This document shows, one piece after another, positions 1 through 12,000 of a stretch of 64,000 nt of DNA. Within the stretch, counting starts at the first letter, position 1. Each line of letters opens with the position of its first letter. A program made the translations under genes and the position numbers. The DNA lies in NCBI GenBank assembly GCA_033439295.1, contig JAVTLE010000017.1, positions 868,001 through 932,000 on the forward strand, in the 5' to 3' direction. A model generated the notes under the pieces. It was not told the origin of the DNA and did no database searches. It was given only the letters and a program-made list of their open reading frames with translations. The stretch comes from Deuterostichococcus epilithicus. Lineage: Eukaryota; Chlorophyta; Trebouxiophyceae; Prasiolales; Stichococcaceae.

Positions 1-3000
1 TGGCTGTCTGCCCCTTGCCGCTCTGTGAAAGCCGGGGAATGGCAAGGTAGGGAAGATGAGCGTGCGAGCTCTGCTGAGCGCTGGAAAGCTCTGAAAGGGC
101 AGCGCATTTGGCCTTACCCATTGTCGGCAAGCTTTGACACACCTGAACTCGATGCAAGGCACGGTCTGCAAATCCGTGCAGTGCTGCAGTCGTATGAACA
201 GTGACAAATTCTGGTGCAGGCGCCCTTTGTGCTGCCCGGCGAGCAGGACCGAAAGGCGGTGATGAAGCAGCGCGCCGCGGCGCGCAATCAGCGCCTGGTC
301 GGTCTGAAGCTGCTGACGGCGGGTGAATATCCAACGAAACAGCCCCCATCTCTCTCCAATATGCATGCCTCGGTGATGCGGCATGTGCCGCGCAATCAGC
401 GCCTGATTTGCCTGAAGCTGCTGACGGCGGGTGGATGCGAGGTCCCGCACCTTCACTGCGTGTGTCTGAGTACGCTTGCCGCCAACAGCATTGCTGATGG
501 CACACAGCAGTGTGGCAGGAGGCATGGCAGCAGTAGCGCGCTCTATCAATGCTCAGAGCTCATGCTGGATGTCATGGCATGGCTGCAGGCGTGCGGTACG
601 GTCAGGCGCCGGCGCTGCTCACCGCGCCGGAGGGCAACGCCCTGTTGGCCGCGGTCGTCTCCAGCCTGCAGTTCAGGGGGGGCCACCGGCTGGCCGCGGG
701 CGCTGGAGAGTGCCTCGGCTACCTGCTGGAGTCCCTCAGCCGCCTGGCAAAGGCGCCGCCGCCAGGTACATGATTTAATAGCAGTACATATGTAATCAGT
801 CTTGAGATGATGTCACACAATGGCGACCGGCGAGTGCCTCGAGGGCTACCTGCTGGAGTCCCTCAGCCGCCCGGCCGCCAGGTAGTTTAACAATGGCACC
901 ACATACAATCCAAATATTGGTTTTGACATGGTGTGAAACAATGGCGACGGGCGCCGGTGAGTGCCTCGATGGCTACCTGCTTGGAGTTGCTGAGCCGCCT
1001 GGCAAAGGCGCCGGCGCCAGTTGATTTGATGAGGGCTGACACCACAAGGACACTTGCTCTGACCAGCATTACGAAGGGTTGGCAGCTGGCAGAGTCCCAA
1101 GAATGCCTCGGCTGCTTGCTGATGGCGCTCGGCCGTGGGGCACAGCCGCTAGCACCGGGTGAACCGGGTGAGGGCGCCTTGTGTGTGAGGGTTCATAAAG
1201 GGTTTGATGGACACGCACTGCCGTACTTTTGCAGTAGGCAGCGTGTGGCTGCGTGGGGTGCCTGTGACCGGGCCTGTCGCTGTTGTCGCACGCAGCGCAC
1301 TTCTCGTGTATCAACTCTCCGGGATCAGTCTTGCTCCTGTGCATAAACGGGGTGCGTTCTTGTGTGCAGGGCCGGTGCCGGACGCGTCAGAACTGCTGCA
1401 AAAGCTGTTGGACGCAGCGCGGCGGAGCCTTACCGACGCCGTGCTGGTGCAGAATGACGCCAGCAGGTGACGCGTGTACCTTCAGTCTGGTTGTGACTCC
1501 CCAATCTCATAAACAGAGTCTTGCAGCATCTCCGAACTGCAATCGTCGATCATGCATCCGCAGCTTGCCCCTGTTCTGGCAATCTGAATTCGGCAAGGGT
1601 ACATCTCACAGTGGATGCCTGTTGCTGCAGAGCGGGTGTCTACAACGTGTGAGTGTGTCGTTGCTCAGATTTTGCATTCAACAAAATTCAATAGAGATGA
1701 AGCCGGCCCTTGGCGGCAGGTTCCTGCACGCTCTGGAGCGTATCTCGGCGACGTATGCGCCAGTCGTGGACGCCGTCAGCGCTCCGCTGCTCAACATCCT
1801 GCCGCGCGTGCCGGGGCAGCTCGCCAGCATGGCGCTCCAGGTGAGAGGCTGCACCAAGTTCTTGGGGGTATGCCTGCACGCCTGTGAAGAGTGCTGTCGA
1901 ATGCAGCGGCAGCAGCACATGCTGGGTCCTGGCCTCCTGCGCTCTGACAAGCGTGCCCCTCCGGCTGTGTCACGAGCGCTGACTGCTGTTTGACGTCGTG
2001 CCCTGCTCTTTGCATGGCACAACGCTTGAAAACCCAGCATTACAGCACGTAGCTCGAAGGCGCGAGGGTTGATCGGCGTCCACTTAAGGCCGCGCCGCAC
2101 TCTCAAGCCGCTTCAGATTCTGCTTTGGGCGCCAGCAGGTCTCCATCGATCTGGAGGAGGCATGCATGTATGCCGCAAGCGTGGCTTCTCACCCTGTGGC
2201 TTCAGTGCCCCTGCAGACAGCGGCGCGGCGGGCACATGATAGCCTGGCTTCGAAGAGCAACACGTGTTCGTGTTGCACGCACTCCTTGCGACCCGACTGC
2301 TTCTGCTATTCCTGCAGACGCTGACGTTGCAGGGGAGGGATGTCCCAGATCCGCCGCTGGCGCTGCGCAGCGCGCTGCAGTGCCAGCCCCACCGAAGTTC
2401 TGTGCACATGCAGACACAGGAGCGGCGGGCACATGACGTCCCAGAGCTGCTGCCGGCACATGTCTGCGTTGAGAACCAATGTTGCTGACACCGCCGTCAG
2501 CGCTGCCCTGCAGACGCTGGCGCGGCGTGGCCGGGCCGTGCCGGAGCTGCTGCCGGCGCTGCGCGGCGCTCTGCCGACGCTGCTGGCGCAGCCCAATGCG
2601 GCGGTGCACGCTGGGCTGCTGCACCTGCTGCTTGCGGTGCTGTTGCCAGAGCCGGATGAAGTCGCTGGTGCGTGAGATCCTGTTCCGTGAGCTTCCGCAA
2701 GCATTGCGGGACTGCAGCAGCTGCTGTTTGCGGTGGCGCCATCAGAGCCCGACGATGTCTTCAGCGCACGATGCGCCAGTGCGTCTACCGACACGGATTC
2801 GACATGCATGTGCTTGCAGCACTATTACAGCATCATTATACTGGATCTGGCGTTGCGTGACAGTGCTGCGGTGAGGACCGGCACCCCTTTATGCCGCTGA
2901 ACGACCAGCTCATATAACAGCATCACGAGGGTGAAGGTGTCTCACTGCACTGCTGCTGCCAGGTGCTCCAAAGCCGAGTATAGAGTCGACTCAATGGCCC

Positions 3001-6000
3001 AGCAGACCACCACAATCAGCCTGAAATGAGAGCACATCTGTGGCGTCAGCCAAGCATATCAATGTTTTGAGGCAGGGCCAATAATGCCCCCGCCACACAT
3101 CTGGCGCCGCATTGACGCCGTACATCAGAAACATCAGGGCCCATCTTCAAGCGCATGGCATCTGACACTGCATCTTCTCATCGCAGGACCCCTGCTGCAG
3201 CAAGTCCTTGACGCGGGCCTCGCTGACAGCGGCTCGACGGCGGTCCGACGTGCCCTGGCGGAGCTGCTGCGCGAGGCGTGGGGCGGTCGCGAGGGCCTGC
3301 GGGACTCCTCGCTCCGGGCGCCGCTGCTGGCGCTGCTCGGCGACCCGGACGGCAAGTCCCGCCAAGCTATGACTGAGTGCTGCTTCGCAATGCAAGCTGC
3401 TTGACGCAACCAGATGTGTCAGCTGCAAGGGTTCTGCGAAGGACTGGGTGCTGGAGCTGTCTGCGGCAACGGCAGCCCTGCCGGGCAAGTTCAGCAATGC
3501 TGCCCAGCAACCGATTCTGGCCGAGCTTCAGGTCGTGCAAGCTTTCAATGTGGTGCTGGATCCAGAGTTTCACCATTGGCTGCCAAAAAGAAGTACAAGG
3601 CGTCAAATACACATCACAGGGACCGTCTGGGGAGAGGATTTAGGGTTTAGGGGTTTAGGGCACAGCACCGAGCCGCTCGCCGTGCTTCATCTCTTCACAA
3701 CTGCAATGATCTTGAGGCGATGGCCTCGTATCGCAGGAACCATCCGAGCGGAGGCGCAGCGCTGGTGGCACGCTGAGCTGCCGTCAGAGCTGCCGGCGCG
3801 GCTGCAGGCATTGCTGACGCATGCGGCGCCTGGCAGCGCGGCCCTGGTGAGGCAGCTCGATGTTTCTCAAAAGGCGTTTGCAGAGCCTCCCCTGTTGACA
3901 GAAACGCCTACGTTTCTAAGGACGTGACCTAAGGCGGTACGGCACCACTCGTCTGGCTGGCGGTGGTGCTGCATCGTCTGAGGTCGGCAGCATCAAGGCG
4001 TCTGCCCCAACACCTTTGCTCGTTGCCCAAGACTGCTAGCAAGACCTCGGCTTCGTACTGCAGCGCGTGTCCTGGTATTCGAAGAATATGTGCTGACATT
4101 TGTCACATGCGGACAGCACAGCGGAAGCTGCAGGAGGGGCAGTGCCCGCGGCGGCGGCGGCGGCACTGCTGCGGCGCCACGGGGTGACTGCGAGATTTCG
4201 CATTTACTGCTGCTTGAAACTCGCATCCATACCTGAACTGCTGCAGCGTAAGCGGCTGGAGGGGCAGTGGCCCAGCGCGGCTGCGGCGCTGCTGCTGCGG
4301 CTGCCGCGGGGCGACCGTGACGCGGAAGTACCCGTCTTCAGCGCCGGCCTCGCGGATTGCACTTTCCAGGAGTATCCCATCGACACCTGGCAGCAGGTAG
4401 GGAAGGATGGTCGCCTTCGAAACTGTAGCACTTAGGGAATCGCACTCAGGGAATCGCTGCCGTGAGCTGACCTGGGCAATATATATATATATAATCACTG
4501 CCAAGGCATCTCACAATGAGTACCCCATCGACACCTGGGTTCAGGTAAAAGCCTACATCTAACTGCTTCAAAGGTGATGCATGGACCTACTGGGGGTCGA
4601 CTGCCCCAAATTATTGGCCACAAGCTGATCAAATGCACAGTCGAAGAGTCCAAGGCGCGCTCAAAGCATCCGCGATGTCTTCGAATCAGATCGAAAAAAT
4701 CACAACTCCTTGACCGGACATGCAGAGTTGACGAGAGATGTGACGAGCTTATGTTGCCATTGTCCCTGGATCGTCCCTGGCGTCCCATTGTTATACTCCC
4801 TGCTCATACACCCTCTTGACACCTTTTTGACATTGTGCTTGCGTGGGTTCAACTGCAGATTTCAGCGCCGATGTTCCCCGCATCCTGGGCGGCAGAGCAG
4901 AAGAAGAGAAGAGGAAGAATGCATTCTGGTACATCTGAAATTTCTCGCTCTGAATCGGTTCAGACACCTAGGTGTGTTCTGTTCGCATTGCAGAGTACGC
5001 TGCAGATGGCGCCAATGTTTTCGGCCTCCTGGGCCGCGTCGCAGAGCGCATCACAGGACGCCTCGCAGTCGCAGTTTGTCGCGGGCGCTGGCGGCACCGC
5101 CGTTGGTAGGTCGCAGGTGCGACCCCGCAGCGTGCAGCGGCACCACATACGCCTGTGCATAAGGCGCTTTTGATATGTGGTTGAGAGGCTGCGTTCGCCC
5201 TGCACTCGTTGCAGTGCACATCAGATGCTATGGGCCCGTGCACAGGGAGGATTCGAGAGCTCAGCCCGACAACTTGCTGCTCTCGAAAGACCCCGCTGGC
5301 GTGCCCATCATCAGACACAAAAACCCTGTCATCTTCACTTCTGGGTGACGCTTTTATCGCAGGTGGCGCGCGGCATGATTCGGGCTACCCAGGCCGCCAC
5401 CATGTCACAGGTCGGGCGTCCTACTTTCCATCTTGCGGACAGCTGGTCCAAACTGTCTGCAGGCACCTGTCGTCTTGCCAGACGCCCTGCTGAATGCCCT
5501 GCCAGGGTTGGTTGTATGCCCCATGCATGCGACAACGCCAGGAGTGCGACAGCAGGCTGGAGAACATTCCAACAACGACAAGGTATACACGGAGCCTCCT
5601 GTGCGTGGCGCAGACCTACACCTTCAGCCTGGCGCCGCCGATGGACAGCCAGTATGCGCCAGGCGGCACACAGGTGCAACTCGCACTCGCATCGCCACCC
5701 CACGCCGTCTGACATGCTTCTCACATCATAGCAGCATATCATGTCAATCACTTCCATTTTCAAGCAAGCCCAGCGCCACTACGAGTGCTGCCAGAGCTCG
5801 GCCAAATAAACCGATTCGGTGGGTAGTCACAGCCTGCGCTTGCGCCCAGGGATCGCGTCGCAGCAGCCTGGACGGCTTCCGGCCTGCGGGCGCCACACAG
5901 TCCGGCAGCCAGGCGGGCAGCCAGGGGGGCAGCGTCCTGCAAGTGCGGCGGCGCCTGAGCAAGTGAGTCCGTGTGCAGGCAGTATGGCACGGCAAATGAC

Positions 6001-9000
6001 AGATCGCCAGGGGGCACTGCTGCGGGATGTGGCACCTTGGTGCTGTGATATATGATTTGAGCAGGGCAAGACATTGGTTGCTACAGCACCAACAGCCTGA
6101 TAGTGATCCAGTCAAGACTCGAGCGCTCTGAACGTGCCAATGACGTGTCGTCTCTTTGCTGCAGGGCTGACTCGCAGCGTGTGGGCATCCTGGCGAACCT
6201 GAGGCGCCGGCAGGCCGCGGACGGCGCCAGCACCGCCGCCCGCCACCGCAAGGTGCTGTCAGGCTCCATCCAGGCCCACCGATCCCTCATTGCGCACTCG
6301 CACTGGGACAATGGATGCTCGCAAAGGAAATTGATATCACAAGCCTACGTATACTCAGGAGGGACTACGCCGGTCATGTCTGTCGGAGCCTGGAAAGAAT
6401 GTGTGGCTCCCCTGGTGTCGGACTGCGAACGTGCAACATGTGACGCCGCGTCGCACATGCCATGTGGGCGCGATGTAGCTTCCCGAAATTGCGCCTCATG
6501 CATGTAGGTGACGCTGCTGCGGAGCTACCGCACGGGCGAGCTGCCAGATATCGAGAAGCTCAGCCTCGCTTCCTTCCTCGACCCACTCAGTGCGCCGCTG
6601 CCTCCCGAACTTGCCTGGCTGTTGTTCCTGGCACGTGGGTTGCTTTTTCTTTGCCATGGACCGGGCTCCCAGTCGAGATAAGCAGCGTGGTTTACCTGCT
6701 ACTCTCGATGCGGAGTTCCTGGTCCATTGCGGAGGATGTGCGGTCAGCTGCTTGAGCCAGCTGGCAGTCAGCCTCCGAGTTCGGTCAGGCTGAGGCATGC
6801 GCTTCTGGTTGCGAGTGCCAGCTGCGATAGACGGCAATGGCGCCTGGCATGGTCAGGCAATGCTGGAGAGCATCCCACTTGACTTAAACCTGCACAGCAG
6901 CCTGCCGCATGGGCGATGCGGCGGATGCAATGTGCATCCCGTTGAGCAAGTTCCTCCGAGCGAAGCTGTCACATCACGCCTCATGCATTCGCAACAGACC
7001 AGAGAAGCTGCTGACCGCATGCATTTTACGATGTGCGCTTTAGCCGTCTATGCGCCCGCCAGGCAGCTGCCGCCTCCTCCTGAATGTGCGAGTACAGCCA
7101 CTGATGCGCGCCGCAGGCGCGATGGCTGGGCGGGACAGCAGCGTCGCGCGCCTGGCGCTGCAGGGCCTCTGGTCGGCCGCCGTCGAGGAGCTGGCGGCGC
7201 AGGCGGGCGGCGGCAAGCGCGGCGCCAGGGACGCGGCGGCGGACCTGGCGGCGCTGCGTTCGGCGCTGGCGGGGCGCTTTGCGGCTTCGCCGAAGGAACC
7301 GCTGTTCGTGCAGACGCTGCAGGTGGGGTGCCTTTCATGCACACGAATTCAAACTTCAGTTTCACGCAGTCGCGCGGACTTGGCAAGGCTGGATGAATGG
7401 CAGAGCAGACGGGGTGGGGCCTCAGGTAAAATTGCTGATGCGGGCAGGGTGCCCGCAGGCCCAAATGCCAACGATTCAAACACGGGCGTCGGCTCCGCTG
7501 ATCTGCAGGGCTTTGCGCTGGCGGATCCGAAGACGCGTGTGTCGCCCCGGCTCGCGGCGGTCGCGGCGCAGGCGGCCGGGAGCCTGCAGGCGGGCGCCCT
7601 GCAGGTAAGCTTGCACACTTCAGCACTGGCTCCATGTGGGCATGTTGTGCAGCTGCGCCTGTGGACCGCACCATTGTGCTGCGCTTCCTCTTCTTTATAC
7701 AAGGTATGCTTTCCCCTTGCCTCATGCCTCAACCGATCATCGGCCTGGTTCTATCTCGACTCGTATGGCCGCTTCTGCCCTGCTGGGTTACGACGCTGGC
7801 ATTTGCATCTACTGACTGATGGCAGACGCTCATCTGGATTTTCAGCATTGCCCTGTGCAGATCGAGCAGCAGATCATCTCGAGCGCAGATGGCGACGATG
7901 AGGCGCCGCCCGCCAAGTCCCGCAGGTGTGCCGGCATGCATCGGTGGTCTGTTCGGCTGGCTTCCTCTCAACGACACCGGGCACGCACGTTTCTGTGTAT
8001 TTGCAACACATCACATCCAGCGTGCGGTTGCCTGGATCGACAGATGCAGATCCCGTTGCATTTTGGTCCGTGCATCCATTGCAGTCACCCTTCTCAATCT
8101 GCACCACCTTGCGCTACAGGACGTCTGCCGCCGGTGGAGCGAATCCGAAGCTTCGCGGCACGCCCGCGGCGTGGGCGGCAGCCGCTGATCTGTACAGCGA
8201 ACTCGGCGAGGACAACCTCATGCAGGTCGCCTTCGCCTTGCACGTCGCCAGGTCCCCCCCCCCCCCACACACACACACACACCCTTCCCGCGGGAGATTT
8301 CCCCCGAGTGGCCCCCGGCGCTCCTTAGGTTCTCCCCGAGTCCGCACCTGTCCTGAACTGGTTTAGCTTCCAGCCTCAGAGTAGTACCAGAGACTGCGGG
8401 GGCACTGTTGCCGCATTCGGGCAGCGGTGGGGGCCACTCGCCAGCAGCCAGCAAACCAATGCCACAATTTGTTGACGTGGGTTCTTCACGTGAATGGCGA
8501 CCGCTTTGTGATCAGGGAGACACTCATTCCCGTGAGCTGCAGATGCCCTGGGACTCCCATTGCATTGCGGCTGCTGCGTGGCGGCCACCCCAATGCGGCC
8601 TTCACGACATACGAGCGGCTGCTGCGCGCGGCCGGCGTCCTGGAGACCGAGGAAGAAGACGACATGGTGCGGCGCCAGCCAGGCTGTGGCTGTGTGGGTA
8701 TGGGTTTCTCTGGGTTGGCGTGGCGAGAAGCGTTATACTCAGCCGGCTGGCACGAAACACATACAATCATCGAATATGCCCCTGTCCTTGTATCGGAGAC
8801 CGCGTGCGCCACCATGAGCACAGCTATCGCCTCCTAGGAGACCATCGCACAGGAACTTGCCATGAGCGAGCTTCGCCATCGGTGGACCCTGCCTTCTCAA
8901 GGACTGTCGCTCTGAGACTTCCGAAACATCTCCCTGACTGCCAGGACGAGGGTGGCGGCGCGCCCACGGACCCTGCAGCGCTGCTTGGCGGCGCTTCGCC

Positions 9001-12000
9001 TTCGGCAGAGGAGCAGCAGCTGTGGCAGGCCGAGCGCCTCAGGTTTGGCTGCCGCTGCGCATCCTTGCCACGTCCAACGTCCGTTTGTACGGCACAGATC
9101 TGGTGTCTGACACCCCCGCTCTGAGCAGCTGCACGTGTGCCGGCGCTGCGGCAGAAGGCGGTTGCTGGGCTTTGAGACGTTCAGCGACAAAGGAACCGCC
9201 TTGCTGGGTCCTGATGACAAATTTTCGGGAGGCCCGCGGCGTCTGAACATGCTTGCATCCCGCACCCACTGATAGCAACCGAAAAGTCTCAAGCGCTGTC
9301 CAGCAATGAATGTCCTCCCCGACTTGAAGAGCCTCGAGTCGCTTGCGGGCCGGCGGGTTGTCGCGGCCTGCCGACAAGGGTTCAGCAGACCAGCAGCGCC
9401 CGAGCACGCTGACTGATGCCCCGCCCCTCTCAGCTAGCGAAACCAATCCGTGTATACTTGCAGGAGCCTGGAGTCGCTGGGCGACTGGCAGTTGGTCGTG
9501 TCCGCCATCGACGACGAGCTGCTTCCCGCCGCCGAGGACGCCGAGACGGAGGCCGATCTGGAACCGCAGGACGGCCGCCTGTTCACCGACCTCAGACCGA
9601 TGCTGCGGTGAGTCATCCAGTAGCTGCCAGGCACGACTTGACAGCACTGGGCTGTCCATGACGCCGCTGTCGAGGCGTGCCCTTGACGCGCGGTCGCCCG
9701 CCGCTGAGGCAGAGCAGCCAATGTGGAGAGGATGTGAGGGTGGAGTGGATCATCAGCCAATGTGCAGCAGCGCAAACGCAGCCTACCCTGCACCACATGT
9801 GAGGTGGCTTGACCCGCATCTGCTGGCACGCATGCCACGCAGGCCATTCGTGCGTGCGTGCCTGTTCGCCGGGCCAGGCGACAATCAGGCGGATACACGG
9901 CGGCGGCTCGCGACTCTGCTGGGCTCGGCAGAGAAAGACGCAGCGCGGCGCGATGTGCTGCAGGCGGCGGTGCCGGTGGAGGCCGCTGCACAGCGAGCCC
10001 TGCTGCAAGACTGGGTCGGGTGGGTGCCTTCGTCTCCAAGCTGTACTGCAACAGGAGATTTGGACCAGATGTCCACCAAGCTGAGTGTGTGCGGCCGCAG
10101 CGCTGCTGCGGATTGGTCCGGTTGCGCGGCGCGGCGTCTCTCGTGCAGCCTTCATGCCCTGCCATCACGGTGTCCTTTCGTGATGCCCGCTGGAGACCTC
10201 AGTGCAGGTCAAGGGCGAATGTAAGAGGGAAGTCTTCCAACACGTCCGCAGAGTGTGCGCTTTGACATTGGTCATGCCTCATTGTCCAGCAGCAACGGTG
10301 TATCAATTCGCCACCGGAAGTCAGCGTCCCACAGCTGCCGTCACGCAACAACGCCATGCTCAGGATAGACTGAATGCTGCTGCAGGGCGGCTGCCGGCGC
10401 GAGCGCGGGGTGGGGCGTCTTCCAGGAGCGCTGGGCGGCGCTCCACCCGCTGTCGCAGGCGCGACGTCGCGATGCGCTGTCTCTGCTGCAGCCGCTGGCC
10501 GAAATTCAGGTGAGGCATGGATCAGTGTGCGGCGTGGCTTTGGGCCGCGGCTGCAATGGGTTTTGGGTGTGCCTCAAGGCAGACTGCTCCCATGCACTGC
10601 AACCCTCGGATCCATCTCCGTCAATGACTGGCGCGAGCGCAGACTTGCAAGGCGAAGTTCGCATTTTGCCATCATGCTGCATGACTGTGATGTGCTTGCT
10701 GCGCTCGATCTGTCGTCAAGGCAATGACATTGCCGCAGCAAAGCCTGCCAACATCCTTCACTCACGTCAACCCATGCTCGAGCTCAGTTACAGGGATCAA
10801 CAGGAGATCCGGCTGCAGGAGAGAACCTTCTGCACCACGGGGTCTTTGTCGATCTTTTGTGGGATAAAGCAGGGGGTGTTGCGCAATGAGGCGAATTTCC
10901 AGCTGTGCGTAACGCACGCTGCATATCACGAAGTAAATTCGTCTTCACGCTCGTTGCATGAGGCAACAGCGCTGCCTGCAAGCGCAGCAGGGCGCCCGGT
11001 CTCGTCACCACTTGGGCGCTGTGGCGACCTGTGAAGCTCGGCTCCACGCTCGCCGCAGGAGGTGGCGGCGCTGCTGCCGGCGGAGCAGGGCGCCCCGGTG
11101 CCGGAGCCCGCTCTCCGACAGCTGGCGGCGGTCTGGCGGCGACGGTGGCCGACAGCGGCGGCGGCATCGCCTGACGCCGCACTGACGGTGCATCACGTGC
11201 GAGGCCTGCTACTCGAGGTGCTGCGGCCGCGCCTTGGGCCTAAGGTACGCTCCAAGAGCAGCAACCTGCCGCATTACAGGGTAGTCGTTCAGTCACTACA
11301 GGCTCACAGGAGCAGCATCGTGAGCTTAGTGCCCAGCGGACATCATGCCAATGCGGCTTTCACTTTGTGAACCTCAACTTGAGAGGCGCCTCGCAAGAGA
11401 TCACCCAGTCCACGCGGTTCGCTGGGGCATCAAAACCTGCCACCGGCGTCTCCCGCCGGTGTCAGACCTCACTTCGGTGACCTCCTGGACAGAGCACGTG
11501 TATGCACCACCCACCTCGAGGACCTCTGCAAGCCTGCCCGTGTGGAAGTCATTGTCTGACGCAACCTTGTGGACAAGACGCACATGTGCCCCAGCCCACC
11601 TCGACATGTCGTACCTTTTTCATTTAGCTTGAACTTCTTTTCGTTTTTTTCCTCATGCCAAGGAGGTCGATCCGAAGCTTCTCTGTTTCCTGGATCCATT
11701 TTGCAGGTGGTCAGGGAGCTGTACTCGGGCCTGGCGCTGGCGGCCACGGGCTGCAACATACGCTTCACATGCCTCCCTGTAACCTCCCTTCCTTGTGTCT
11801 TGAAGGTGGTCAGGGAGCTGTCCTCGGGCCTCGCACTGGCGGCGGCCGGCAACCTGCGCGTTGTTCGGCAGCTTGATACCAAAGCAAGCCTAAATGACTG
11901 TCAGATATGTTGCCCCTCACTCTTGCTGCAGGTGGCGAAAGCGCTGTGCCCGGGGCTGACGCTTGGTGCGGGGCTACGAAGTGAGGTTGATCTTTTTGTC

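Larger units (their letters stand above)
215..8330 (+). other. PRKDC: N-terminal and middle alpha-solenoid exons of the DNA-PKcs homolog
   Basis: This stretch holds many short plus-strand exons rich in Leu and Ala, as expected for HEAT-type helical repeats. Clear pieces are near 215-313, 587-768, 1368-1466, 1697-1840, 2513-2668, 3187-3370, 3738-3900, 6508-6636, 7096-7320 and 7500-7600. The piece at 6508 contains YRTGELPDI, which resembles the YRIGDLPDI segment just before the FAT region of animal DNA-PKcs. Exon borders here come from reading frame and GT-AG sites only and are approximate. Similarity of the earliest exons to animal proteins is weak, so they are assigned by position and by continuity with the certain 3' half. 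Confidence 0.65.

Noticed and set aside
3639-3660. Chromosome end
   Set aside because: Only three units, and coding exons of the same gene continue on both sides.
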